64,000 bases of DNA from Topomyia yanbarensis (GCF_030247195.1 NC_080672.1:66567771-66631770); one strand, 5' to 3'. Counted from the first letter of the stretch, positions 49,288 through 59,723 are shown. Notes: a model not told the origin generated them from the sequence alone. Program-made: numbers and translations.

Positions 49288-49973
49288 ACGACGGGCGTGC
49301 GGCTCTTTATGTCCTAGCGTACTTGTATGTTGTACTCCGTAGGTAGAATGATTTCTATAACAATGCGGACTATGCTCATATTAAGATATCAAATTAGCTG
49401 TTCATATTTCGCCAAAGAGAATTGAACAATTAGAAAATTCCGGACGAACCGTCACTCGCCAAGCGCAGATGTTCATTAAACATAAGTAAGTCGTTTACTG
49501 ACGCGACGTATAATCAACAAGAAATGGGGTTTTCCGTATTTCACTTTAGAGCGTGAAGGACGGAATTGCACTTTGGTTAATGATTCAAAAATCGTGCGAT
49601 ATATTGAATGTATTTGGTTACAACAAGCATTTTATAACTTGTTCTCGGTAGTTGGTATAAACCCTATCTGACCGGTCCCGTAACAATCCGATATATGTGT
49701 AATGTTTGTACAACTTTCGTTATAATCATAAAAGTATAGATGCTTTTAGATGTTCGTGAAATAACGATTTTTTACTCTGGAAAGAACAGCTCCATTTTTC
49801 ATATTAACAAATCCGCATTTATAATAAAAATTATCCCATAAGCAGCCAGTTGCAGAACGTTGGCAAGAGAACCCTTTCCTCCTCAAAACAATCTGATGTT
49901 AAACAAGTTTTACGGATTTATTCTGATAGATTTCAAATGTAAACGCTGAATAGTCCCAATAGCACCCCTCTCC
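49288..49973. other. Convergent 3' UTR/intergenic spacer
   Basis: 687 bp between the stops of ric8a and NDUFA9; both 3' UTRs must lie here. 49428-49490 ('attccggacgaaccgtcactcgcca...cagatgtt') is a diverged half-arm of the palindromic repeat at 51679-51916, so a MITE remnant sits in or beside the ric8a 3' UTR. No certain poly(A) signal could be assigned. Confidence 0.6.
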
Positions 49974-51353
49974 TTAGTGAATGAACGGGGGCGGTATCGG
50001 TTTCTCAAACTCGCCCAACTCAGCATCGTAGTAAAGGGCAGCTCGATACGGTCTCAACTCCCATGGAACCTGCAAAGGTGCAAAACATGTGACTAGTGGA
50101 CAATACCTAGCAAAACAAACACAAACGCTAATATTACCTGGTCCTCCATCAGCGTCAGATTGACGCCTAAATCTTCTAGCGTTGGAACCCCCTTCTCGAC
50201 ATCGTCAGTCACGTACTCGCGCTCCACTCGTTCGGTGTGCAGTTCGCCGACGGGGAATGACGGACAGATGAATTCTGTTAGACGGACCCTCATCATAAAT
50301 GTCGGATCGTATCGTAGATCATAGCGCCGGTAGCCCCACCAGTCTTGGTCCTTACGCATCTCCCGGTGGAACCAGTCGACCAGGTCGCTTAGCTTGTATC
50401 GGCGTGGACCGACCGCTTGGTAGGTTTTGCCCTGGGTGTCCGGATCTTTGATCGCATTGATGATGCCTTGCGCAACGTCTGAACAGAAGACCGGTTGTTT
50501 GATAGTTCGCTCACCCTTATACCAAAGCGGCATGGCACGGAATTGTCTGCGCCAAATGTGCGAGTAGTAGCGCAAGAAACGATCCTCTTGACCATAGATA
50601 TCCGACGGTCGGAAAATGATGGCCTCCGGAAACTCTTCACGTACCGCTAGTTCTCCGTAGTATTTCGATTTGAGAAATTTGCTGCCATCCTTTTTCAAAA
50701 TTGGGGCGGGACTAGCAGTGGCATTCATGCTAGACAAATGAATGAATTTCTCTACGCCAGCTTGCTTGGCGATACGAGCTATTCGGCGGGCTCCATCCAC
50801 ATGAACGTCCTGGAAGGTGAAATTCTTCGTCTCCCAATCGCGACCAACTAGATTAATCACGACATTCGAATACTTGACCGCTTTGTGAATCGATTCTTCG
50901 TCGCAAAGATGGTACGGATGGAATAGTACCTGGCCCAAATCCCCGACAAGCTTAAGACGCAACGCATCATAATGGTCACCGCGGTATGGGATGATCACCT
51001 GGGACCCAATTTTTCCGAGCTTGTTACACACATAGCGTCCTAAAAATCCAGTACTGCCGAACACGGTCGCAACGATACCATTGAAACTGGACCGACCACC
51101 AGTACCACGTTTCAGCGTAGCTAAATTAGTGCTTTTAAGTTTGCGTGGTTCATCCGTGCTGTAATTGGTCTTCAGACAGACGATTCCAAGTGCTCCGGTC
51201 TGCTGCTCTGGAAGCGAAAATAGTGTCAATAGTAGTAACCTAAACAAATTACATAACATAGGAACAACCCACAGAATCGGGACCCTTGCGCACCGAACTA
51301 TTATTATACTTACTGGCAAGGTTGATGCCGTTTACCAGGATTAGCGAAGCCAT
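49974..51353 (-). CDS. NDUFA9: NDUFA9 / ND-39, mitochondrial complex I accessory subunit
   Basis: Three exons on the - strand: 51353-51314, 51207-50138, 50069-49974; introns 51313-51208 (106 bp, GTAAGT...TCCAG) and 50137-50070 (68 bp, GTAATA...TGCAG). They join to 401 residues, near known family lengths. The start MASLILVNGINLAKQQTG with basic/hydroxylated residues fits a mitochondrial presequence. The Rossmann NAD(P)-binding motif is VFGSTGFLGRYV (GxxGxxG). Next come HPYHLCDEESI, NVVINLVGRDWETKNF, FIHLSSMNA, SKYYGELAVREEFP (YxxxK-like, atypical SDR) and IFRPSDIYGQED. The C-terminus is VPWELRPYRAALYYDAELGE plus PIPPPFIH. It stabilises the junction of the complex I arms and binds NADPH. An open frame extends into intron 1 (to 51319); the exon 1 ATG is preferred because splice sites and frame agree. 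Confidence 0.95.
50070..50137 (-). other. Intron 2 of NDUFA9
   Basis: GTAATA...TTGCAG, 68 bp, phase 0, between LMEDQ and VPWEL. Confidence 0.93.
51208..51313 (-). other. Intron 1 of NDUFA9
   Basis: GTAAGT...TTCCAG, 106 bp, phase 1, joining A to AG as Lys. Confidence 0.9.
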
Positions 51354-51678
51354 CGCGACCTTTCCACGATTGAGTAGGTGGCAAAAGTAATTCCTTCCTA
51401 TCTCGTTCAATCTCCTCGGATGGCGAAGGAGAAAAAATTAAAACTTTTTGATTTGACAGTTTGTGCTGCATTCCTGTCATACGAGTTTGATCGATTATTA
51501 TTTTAAAAACAAGCTGCTATAAAAAGCGGTTCGGACCAGGGATGCCAGATGGGGAGTCGGACAAGTCGATATAGATCTTTCATTAGGGCTTAAATCGCAA
51601 ATGTAAACAAATTGCGTTTTCGCAATTATGACATTACGCGCAAAAATACTACAAGATTGATGTGAAAATTAGTTAACA

Positions 51679-51916
51679 TCTCGACAAACATATGATTACG
51701 GCCAAAAAGCCAACGGTCAAAATCCACTTTGAATGGAAATTCCGGACAAACCGTTACACGCCAATCACAGATGTTGATAATAAACGAAAGAGAAAAGTTT
51801 TCTCTTTCATAAACTGTTGTGAACTGTGTTCGACTAGTAATGGTTTGTCTGGAATTTCCATTCAAAGTGGATTTTGACAGTTGGCTTTTAGGCCGTAATC
51901 ATATGTTTGTCGAGAC
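51679..51916. mobile_element. Palindromic MITE, ~80-bp near-perfect arms
   Basis: The left arm 'tctcgacaaacatatgatta...ccactttgaatggaaattcc' is inverted at the right 'ggaatttccattcaaagtgg...gtttgtcgaga', with a roughly 70-bp loop. Diverged partial copies lie at 49428-49490 and 53265-53350. Confidence 0.8.
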
Positions 51917-52230
51917 ATGGTTTTTAGTTCGATTTATAATTAAAGAAAACTAAACGGCGAAACAAGCATTTTCTTCGAAATTTGGACTTAGGCCCTTCTT
52001 CTCATTTGGAATATAAAGGCTAAACTTACATTTTTAGACAGAACCAGGGCGTACGGGTATTATTCACAAAATTATTCTTTAAAGGGCGGTTTTATTATAT
52101 AAATGATAAGCAATATCTACTATGATCATGTCTACTCGATAGTTGTTGCACATAAACATTCGAATATTTCGAAATTTTTATGAAATTTGAAGAAAAGATG
52201 CACGCGCCCTTTCATTTACATTGGGAGGTC

Positions 52231-52385
52231 TATACGCCCATTTGCTGAGCCCTATTAAAAAGTAAACTGTCAAGCTCGCCCATTTACCCAGCCCTACTTA
52301 GCAAGACAGAGTCAGTTTAGCCCATTTACCGCGCCCTTCTGAAAATTATGTTCACGGTTTAGCCCTTTCGCAAATGGTGGTTGCT
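52231..52385. repeat. Degenerate ~45-50-bp tandem repeat
   Basis: Units start 'cgcccatttgctgagcccta', 'cgcccatttacccagcccta', 'agcccatttaccgcgccctt' and a last partial 'agccctttcgcaaatgg'. It lies inside the element 51574-52637. Confidence 0.6.
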
Positions 52386-52670
52386 GAAGGGCGAAATCAC
52401 GACTGGAATGCAAATTGGGCGTAAGCATTTTTTTTAGTTTCTACCCACAAAAAGCACACAGGAATTAAATTCTTTGTTATATTGTCATAAGTTTTAACCA
52501 AAGATGCTTCAGGAAAAACATGGTCATAAAGTAATTTATACCTACAATAAAAACTACATTTATAAAAGCATCGCCGAATATTGAAACTGATTTTTTCCCA
52601 TTTGGGTACATTGCGACTTAGGCCCTAATGAAAGATCGGTGTCGAAGTTTTCGTTTTGATTGTATTGCCT

Positions 52671-52837
52671 CCAGCAATGTTCAACCAGAAATGAGCCGGA
52701 ATTCCGGTTGGTTCCAGGTAGTACTCCGGCTCCAGTGACACAACCTATTCTAGTTAGAATCGGTTGTGTCACTGTAGCCGGAATACTAGCTGGAGCCAAC
52801 CGAAATTCCTGCTCATTTTCGGCTGAACTTTACTGGG
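52671..52837. mobile_element. Palindromic MITE, family H1 copy 2
   Basis: Ends CCAGCAATGTTCAACC and, inverted, CCCAGTAAAGTTCAGCC. Central palindrome 'ggctccagtgacacaacc...ggttgtgtcactgtagcc'. Same family as 46263-46413, with better-preserved ends. Confidence 0.75.
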
Positions 52838-52866
52838 TTGTGGCACTAAAAACTGGATTCTAACTA

Positions 52867-53030
52867 GAAAAACTCTAGAAAGAAAACTGCGGAGAGAAAA
52901 ACAGCATTTTTTGCAACGTATGTCCCGGCATTGTATAGGCAATGTTCGATTGGATTCGTTTCTTGACAGCTAAACGCGAATCCAATCGATTCAAAATGAA
53001 GTTTCCGCAGTTCTCTTTCTAGAGTTTTTC
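52867..53030. mobile_element. TA-flanked palindromic MITE (164 bp)
   Basis: GAAAAACTCTAGAAAGAAAA and the inverted right arm (ttctctttctagagtttttc) match. TA lies at 52865-52866 and 53031-53032. Confidence 0.7.
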
Positions 53031-53264
53031 TAATTCTAACCGCGCTGATTAATTATTCTTCTCATAGACTGGTTAGTTCAACTGGTCTGCCTATGAAAGT
53101 ACCATCTCTATCACTTGAAATACACGTGTTTTGACAGCTCGCAGTTTTCAGCAGCAGTTTGATCACTCGCACTTTGAAAGTGCGGAGTCCAGGTTATTCC
53201 TGAAATTTCTGAAAAACCGCCAACGACCGAACAGTTCCCAGCAGTGAAAGAAAAAATCTCTTGT

Positions 53265-53350
53265 GATTGGAGAGTAACGGTTTATCCGAAATTTCCACTC
53301 AAAGTTAATTTTGACAGTTGGCTTTTATGCCCTATTCCATTGTATGTCCA
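53265..53350. repeat. Single diverged arm of the 51679-51916 palindrome family
   Basis: 'aacggtttatccgaaatttc...gttaattttgacagttggct...atgccctat' aligns with the right arm of 51679-51916. Confidence 0.55.
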
Positions 53351-53580
53351 GAAATAAAACTAATTATTTTTAACGCCTAACATCCTCCTCATATATCATG
53401 CATATGTTTTGTTGAATTGGGTCATAAGGCCATAAGCAGTTTTCGATTTTTTCCGATGCAGCTGATGTTAAAGATACGTATTTGCAATCATCGTCAAGGG
53501 AAAAACAATAGAGGAGCCTACATAAGTACTGAACTATTTGTTACCGAAGCTATCAAGACGCTTAGAGATACTTAATTTCA

Positions 53581-54481
53581 CAGTTATGTGTCCAACAAAA
53601 AAAACACCTTTAACAGGCCAACGAGGGTACCCGAGTACCCACAAATTGAAATGCTCATAACTATGGCGTCCTTTAAGCGATTTGGACACTTTTAGATGTT
53701 TTGGATTCAGGAACTCGTCCACTTTTTGATTCTGTACAATAGAACCGGAATAATGGATCTGGTTTTTGGTAATCCGGATTTTCGGGAGTAATATTCCAGT
53801 ACTAGGATATGATTTGTAAATTTTAATTTAATGTACTAGCAATATGAGTATCAAAAATCTTCAAATTGTCTCGGAAGTCTGTTTTTTATTGTTACAGGAC
53901 CCCATGGCAGTTTGAAAAATGGAATTGGAATGGAATGGCCACTCACGGCCCCACGGGAACCTGCTCCAGAATGTCCGTTCCGGGGTCAAATCACCAAATG
54001 GTTCCAAAAACACGAGATACAGCCTACTGATGCAATTCCAAGAGTTTTGATACTCTTATTGCTAGTATTCCATTGAAGCTCGCAAATAGTACCCCAGCAC
54101 TGGAACCTGCTTCCGGAAAACCGGATTCCCGGGAACCGAATAAAGTAACCTGATTCAATTTTCCCAAGTCCAAAAGTGGATGAGTTCCTGAATCCAAAAC
54201 GGCCAAAAGTATCGAAATCGGTTGGATATTACCTTAGTTACGGGCATTTTAGTTTTGTGTGTACCCGGGTACCCACGTCGGCCTGTTACGTAGTAAACAA
54301 ATTCAGGAGCCCCTCCTCACTCCCACCCTTACTATATCAACAATATTATTAACCCAAAAGTCTGACTTAGTGAAGTTCTAGGATGTCACAAAGTTTAAAT
54401 ATCCAGCTATGGATAAAACATAGGAATTTAATTAATTGAAACTTAAAAAGGTACCCGGGTACCGCGTCGGACACACACCGG
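53581..54481. mobile_element. TTAA-type non-autonomous element, family P1 copy 2
   Basis: Direct copy of 20511-21400, well over 90% identical by eye. The right end CCGGTGTGTGTCCGACG (inverted) is followed by intact TTAA (54482-54485). At the left, TTAA is at 53572-53575 with a few extra bases. Carries the same GGTACC..GGTACC palindromes. Confidence 0.7.
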
Positions 54482-54528
54482 TTAAAACTAAGTGTAGTTA
54501 AATCTGCTGTCATACCATTCCCAAGTAG

Positions 54529-54551
54529 CTTAATGCTTATGGCATTAAGCC
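54529..54551. repeat. Short hairpin
   Basis: GCTTAATGC-ttatg-GCATTAAGC, a perfect 9-bp stem directly left of the fold-back element at 54569. Confidence 0.7.
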
Positions 54552-54568
54552 ACTGCACAATATTGGCT

Positions 54569-54847
54569 ATCCAGCTGTTTACGTGCCATAATGGCGGTAT
54601 AAATTGTTCAGTTCGAAATACGTTTAATGGCCCTTTTTTGACAATAATCGATTACGTCAACCGTCCAGTGAGATTAAGTCATCTTACGTTAGTCCAATGC
54701 GTTGGATGTTTATTCAATGAACGCCCGACATCTTCAACTGGGCGTTGCTGTCATGCTGGCGTAAACGATCATTGTCAAAAAAGGGCAATTAAACGTATTA
54801 CGAACTGAACAATTTAGACCACCATTATGGCACGTAAAAAGCTGGAT
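54569..54847. mobile_element. Fold-back element, ~80-bp arms
   Basis: 'atccagctgtttacgtgcca...gcccttttttgacaat' is inverted at 'attgtcaaaaaagggcaatt...tggcacgtaaaaagctggat'. A single arm of the same family ('ccattatggcacgtaaaaag') is at 59756-59777. Non-coding. Confidence 0.8.
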
Positions 54848-55062
54848 ACATTTGCACTAATATTGAATTGAAACTCCATTATAGCATTAACAATACAATA
54901 AAGGGTTAGCATCATTAATGCATACATTATAGGTTGCGATTTGCCCACTACTCGGGTTCTGATTGCCCGGCGACCTTTCTTATCAGGGCGGCATATAGGC
55001 GCCTCTACTGAAATTTCGGCTTTTCGTATGTAAAGAAAAAAGAGTATACAAACAAAATAAAG

Positions 55063-55221
55063 GGTAGGTTTCGGCAATGCAGTATTAAACGAATTGCGTT
55101 GATTGATTATCTTCGTCGACGTTTCGACCCTTGGCTTGGGTCTTCTTCAAGGGTCGAAATGTCGGCGAAGATAACAAACAATCAACGCAATTCGTTTATG
55201 ACTGCATTGCCGAAACCTACC
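55063..55221. repeat. Long palindrome (~65-bp arms) with ribozyme-like centre
   Basis: 'ggtaggtttcggcaatgcag' and inverted 'ctgcattgccgaaacctacc' start a stem that runs to the centre with few mismatches. The centre (55118-55153), read on the - strand, has TTGAAGA, a 5-bp stem GACCC/GGGTC, then GAAAC. This resembles the CUGANGA-stem II-GAAA core of hammerhead ribozymes, off by one core base. Confidence 0.6.
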
Positions 55222-55339
55222 TTAGATTCCACAAAGTCCAGTCGAAACATTCACACCAAACAAAACAAAATAAATAAATAAATAAATTAACTAAGCTGAA
55301 AGCCTCTAAAATAAAGATATAAAAACAAAAATTAATTAA

Positions 55340-56010
55340 TAAATTTTACCGTATTTATTTCCTCCAATTCTCCACTTCACTGCTGCTGTTGACTCACTGC
55401 TGCGGGCGGAAAGGCGGGAGGTCTCGTCCGACCAGCCGGGACAACAACGGCCGAGTTCTCCCGGAATTACTGCTGGCTGCTCCGGCAGCTGTCCTTTGCG
55501 ATTAGTTAGGGAGGCGGGCAAGGCTCTTTTGTAGGAACCTCCCTAGCGACCGGCCGAATAATCGCTGGGCCCACTCACTCTCCGTGAATGGCTCAGGTAG
55601 ACACCGCAGTGACCTACCTCAGGTGGATGCGCTGTCCAACATGCTTCGCTCTCTTTGACGATTAGTAGTGGAAGAGAGCAAGGCTCATTCGGCTGATCCT
55701 CCACTGTGCGTGCGGCTTGGCATCTTCAGGGTCCTTTATAATTAGCCGGGGAAGCGAGTAGTTCCTTACAACGATTGGCTTCCCTAATCGGCTTACCGAC
55801 ACCAGAACATAGTCCCCGAACCACGGGCCGCCACTTTTGCGGGAATTTGCTTCCGCACACACGCGTTACATTAGCGGGCTGGATTTTTCCAACAATGAAT
55901 TGTTCACCACCGAAAACAAAACTGGCCTGCACAGCAACGTGGTCCGAAACTAAACGACTCACCCACCGTTTCGCGAATTCAGCACACTTTTCGACAGCAA
56001 GGGAGCATTG
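55340..56010 (-). other. GC-rich block with three tandem hairpin repeats and short open frames
   Basis: Three diverged units share 'cTTTgcGATTAGt..GGgAGgcgGGCAAGGCTC'-like starts at about 55494, 55654 and 55734. Each folds into a hairpin: tagggagg...cctcccta (55507-55545), agtggaa...tccact (55667-55705), ggggaagc...gcttccct (55747-55785). On the - strand, 55962-55726 is open with GGEQFIVGKIQPANVTRVCG and SKFPQKWRPVVRGLC but no domain I recognise. It may be LTR-element leader or LTR sequence. Confidence 0.4.
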
Positions 56011-56540
56011 TGCACTAAAACACTTAACACGTTATCATGTGGAAATCTATATGTTGCTTATTCACAAATGTATAACAAAAATTACACCTATCTGAACTAA
56101 CAAAATCGTTCACAAACAAAAAAATAAACAAAATTTTACGCAAAAAGTGAACGATCATATGGAACAGCTGTGAGCATAATTTACTTGAACAAATACACTA
56201 TATTTCCACGCAGTGCGAAATTGTTACCCTGACAGGTTACAACATGCACAGCCGAAATATAGCAATATCGCTTGCTAGGTATATGTATAAAAAGCTGGTA
56301 CAAGGTGTACATGCTTCAAGGATCTTTAAAGCATGTATGCTTTACATATGCATTTAATGTCACTATATAACAAATATAAAGCCGATATAATGCTATATGT
56401 GGGTTTATTCGTTATGCCACTTCTCTTGAAGATTATATTCGGCATATTTCATTTCATTCGAACATATGAAATATAGCCTAGAAAGCAAACGAGGGACGAG
56501 GCAAGGTACCTCGAATCAATATTGCTGTTCAACTAAAACC
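56011..56540. other. Unassigned AT-rich sequence
   Basis: Nothing recognised apart from short A-runs and 'tatatg' words. Confidence 0.4.
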
Positions 56541-56640
56541 TGATACAGTAGATTTACATTAAATTCTACTGTTTTAAAGAAAAAAATGTATGGAAGAAAT
56601 CGTTTTTTTTAATGTTATGATACTTAACCAACCCCCTTTT
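56541..56640. mobile_element. MITE family C1, left fragment
   Basis: 'gtagatttacattaaattct...aatgtatggaag...aaccccctttt' matches about 46940-47035 of the complete copy. It stops at 56640, and the matching remainder resumes at 59354. Confidence 0.65.
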
Positions 56641-57464
56641 TGACGTAGGTCCAATTTTAAACGCATATAATTCAGCCATCTAACGATTAATTTTCAAATT
56701 TTTTGCACAAATCGCCCCGACATACTTCTAAGAATAGATTCCAATAGATAAACCCAAAGATTTTTGATAACATAGCATTAAAAAATTAAATAATATACAA
56801 CCTAGTCAAAATATCGCGCATTAACACACAGAAGATAGCGCTTCCCAAGCCCTGTACGACGAATTGGTGTACCTAGCGCGCAACGCTTCTGTGAATGACG
56901 TCATCATCGACTATTTAAAGAACGGACTTGGCCAGACACGCTCAGTTCCCTGTTGAACGGCTGGCGAAGCAGATCACTGCGCTGTGTTTTTTACAGCCAG
57001 TGTAGCTGAGCTAGAAGTCCGTTACACTGGCTGTGGAGGGACGCTACCACAGACAAACAGACATAACACATTGAACAAAAATCCAATATTTCTATCACAT
57101 TTTTTTAAAGCATTCTTACTAGCCACTAGCGCTATCTATCGTGATTCCTGCTCAACTTCTTTGCTCACCTCATCGAAGATAGCGACGCTGGTTTCGTCAC
57201 CTTTGGCAGGTAAAAGCTTCTCGACGAAAGTTTGTTTGTTTAAAAGCATTTGACATAATAACTATGCTATGATATAAGTTGATTAGTTAAATTCAAATGC
57301 ATGTTTATATAAATGTAAATAGATGTTTATTTATGTTTAAATCAAGTTATACAATAAAAAATGCGGGAAAATGTTAAACACCTAAGACAACTTTATTCGG
57401 GCAAATTGATACGAATTCCTTTCCTTTCTTGTCGGTAAAGTTCGTTTCGATCGTATTTTTTGTT

Positions 57465-58132
57465 TTAATTCAGTTTATCAACCAACACATCGTAACATTG
57501 CTGACAGACGTACGCTTCATACTGATTGAAACTGAGGTACTGCTTTAACCGTATTTTCACATTCTGCCGATTTTGCTATATGAACTTTTTAAATTTTTGC
57601 TTAAACACGGTGAATGCTTGGAATCCTATATTGTAGAGTACGGTGCTCGGAAGCGTTGTTGCGTTTTTTATCGTGCAGAAAATATACAGTGAGCTGTTCT
57701 TATCTACCTCGCCGAGTTCAATATAGAGGTGTTTGCGACATTTTTTGTGCTGAATATTTGCAGAAGCAGCACCTTCCCGTAATCTAAAATAGCAGGAGTT
57801 GATCACTGTTAATTTAATCTAACGAATCTAGCTTACCATTGTCGAGGATGTGAAGCATTTTTGTACGCTAGCGACTGGAAGTGATCGGAACATAATAAAC
57901 GATTTTTTACATATTGAATTCCTTCGAGATTGAACCGTTCCAACAGTTCGTCCGAGCGACAAGGTTGCACCTAATGCGCACAGCTGAAAACAAGCCTATT
58001 GTCTTATGGAACATTAGCAAAACTATATATAAATTACCTACATTTGTGGATTGCGTGGAAACCGGAAAAACGATTTTCCAATTGTTGCACCTTCTCTGTT
58101 TGACACATCATGAACTCGTACCGGCGACCCAT
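57465..58132 (-). pseudogene. THAP-domain gene, three exons, broken
   Basis: On the - strand, exon 1 starts MGRRYEFMMC at 58132; the usual first zinc cysteine appears as Y, and a 1-base shift separates this from FFRFPRNPQM (58065-58040), the THAP 'FxFP' block. A GTAATT...TTTCAG intron follows. Exon 2 (from about 57987) has a TAG where the conserved W is expected, then DELLERFN and RLLCSDHF (second zinc pair C-x2-H, about 57888). A GTAAGC...TTTTAG intron follows. Exon 3 (from 57790) begins LREGAASANI, matching the AVPT end of THAP. Beyond it the frame shows YVCQQCYDVLVDKLN and a stop, with AATAAA at about 57392. THAP is a zinc DNA-binding domain of P-type transposases and derived regulators. 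This copy cannot be functional. Confidence 0.7.
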
Positions 58133-58378
58133 TTTTACAAAGTTATTTACCCGACTACTACGTTCAAGCTTCTAAGAATGCACCGTAGCGTCACCACACA
58201 AAATGTGGCGTTCCTGCACACCAACATATTTCAAAAATTATTGTTTTCAACATGGGCGATGGTGAATTTCAGAGTGTTATGTCTGTTTGTCTGTGACGCT
58301 ACCCTGTGTCGTCCAACAGGCGACCGCTCCAACTGCTTCCTAAATGCCGCTGTAATTTTGCCAGTAAATTTTTGGTTT

Positions 58379-58735
58379 AACTAGCACATGTATTTGCTAT
58401 TTGCGCTTGAAATTAAGTAATGTGGTGGCAGTAATAAGCTTCCCATTTTGGTTTGAACGCAAGGACAGTTTTTAAAACAGGATATGATTAATTAGTTTAG
58501 CTCATCCAAGCAATTTTATCAATTCTGTAATTCAAAAGAAATTTTACGGAACTTGGTGAATTTGGCCCCACTTGCAACTGGTATAATCAACCTGCACAAA
58601 GTGTTCCATAACGTAGGGCTGTTTTTTGGAACAAAATGTGTTTTCATTCAGCCCTTCGCTATGCAAAATCACGATATTATGACAGATGGACTAAGCGCGG
58701 CCGTTCCTTTCAATCGGGAAAGGCCGCGTGGAATT
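58379..58735 (-). repeat. Dispersed repeat copy 2 (5' flank of the THAP pseudogene)
   Basis: Matches 9709-10066 in the same orientation. It lies about 250-600 bp upstream of the THAP start on the - strand, so it may hold the family's promoter or leader. Open frames shared by both copies on the + strand (starting MVNLAPL) are probably shadows. Confidence 0.7.
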
Positions 58736-59345
58736 TTAATAACTAATAAGTGAATGAGATATTACGATCACCTTATATGTTTCTTGTTAGACATGTTTTG
58801 TACATATCTGGTAAAAATACTTCGTCATAAACACATTTTTTCAAACATGATTCTTGATTTCTAAACATGTCCAAAAATGAGACATGTTTATAGCGAGTGG
58901 GTAAAATGATCATGTGGCGGTGTTAAAATGAACAGCTTCTGATGACCTGCAAAATGTCCTGTATGTATGCAATGCGCAGCGTTGTAAAGCATTTTCCGAT
59001 CAATGATATCAGCAAATCATGAGCTTTGCACACAGGGCATTTTGCAGGCAAAAAAATGGGCACGGAAGAATTGAATTTTCATGACGTAATATTAACCATT
59101 TTACAATCCTGTGGCATCGAAACACATCTACAAACTTGGGGTTATCCATGGGTGGGTGGAATTTTAAGGTCTGTTTGAGATCAACTAGAAAGCTTGGTCT
59201 ATACATGAGATGTGATTATATTGTCTAAAATTTGATTTTTCTTCACCGGTCCGGGTGTTTTTCCCACACATTAAGTACTAAAATAAATATTTTACATTAA
59301 GTAGTATAGTCCTACGTCTACAGTTCGTGCAACCCCATAGGGATG
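58736..59345. other. Unassigned, upstream of the THAP pseudogene
   Basis: AT-rich; includes 'cctacgtctacagttcgtgcaaccccatag' (in parts, 59311-59340), which I recognise as recurrent in mosquito DNA. No gene. Confidence 0.4.
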
Positions 59346-59353
59346 CCCCTTGT

Positions 59354-59723
59354 AGTTTTTACTGTAAAAGTTGATTTTACATTGAAATTTATTGCCTATC
59401 CCGAGATAAATTAGCGTTTCGTCGATTTGTTGCTATATGTGACACAAATGTGTGCGAACGAAACAAAAAAAAACGTCAAACCGTTTTTTCGCATGCACTA
59501 ATGCAAAGTGAACATGCGCGTAATTCGGCGCACGGTTTGGTGGCACATGGCTGAAAAGTCTCGATGTGGATTTTAGAAAAGATTCGCAATATTGTAGAAA
59601 CGATTGTTGTTGTTATTATTTTTGTATTGTAGCATAACACTAGAATTTACGGTAAATTATTGTAGAACTGCTGCACCGTCTCAATGCATATCATGGTTTA
59701 GCTACTGTACATTTCTATTCGGG
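59354..59723. mobile_element. MITE family C1, right fragment
   Basis: 'actgtaaaagttgattttac' and 'attgtagcataacactagaa' match the complete copy's right half, and the end 'tacatttctattcggga' matches its terminus. It is interrupted by about 215 bp of other sequence (59398-59615). Confidence 0.65.

Larger units (their letters stand above)
51574..52637. mobile_element. DNA element with ~30-bp inverted ends, 220 bp upstream of NDUFA9
   Basis: GATCTTTCATTAGGGCTTAA at the left and, inverted, GATCTTTCATTAGGGCCTAA at the right; the match extends through 'rtcgcaaatgta'. The interior holds a nested palindrome (51679-51916) and a tandem repeat (52231-52385). No coding frame. Target duplication not clear. 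Confidence 0.65.
56641..59345 (-). mobile_element. Possible THAP-bearing transposon inserted in MITE C1
   Basis: This 2.7-kb segment splits one C1 copy. It is bounded by CCCCTTTT (56633-56640) and CCCCTTGT (59346-59353), a possible 8-bp duplication with one change. GACGTAGG occurs near the left end (56642) and inverted near the right end (59311-59318), but not at matching distances. It carries the THAP pseudogene. P elements have THAP domains and 8-bp duplications, so a P-like origin is plausible but not shown. A perfect 12-bp stem, ACAGCCAGTGTA/TACACTGGCTGT, lies at 56992-57034. Confidence 0.4.

Noticed and set aside
57914..58384. 156-codon + strand frame
   Set aside because: Antisense of the THAP pseudogene exons, whose motifs and introns explain the sequence better.
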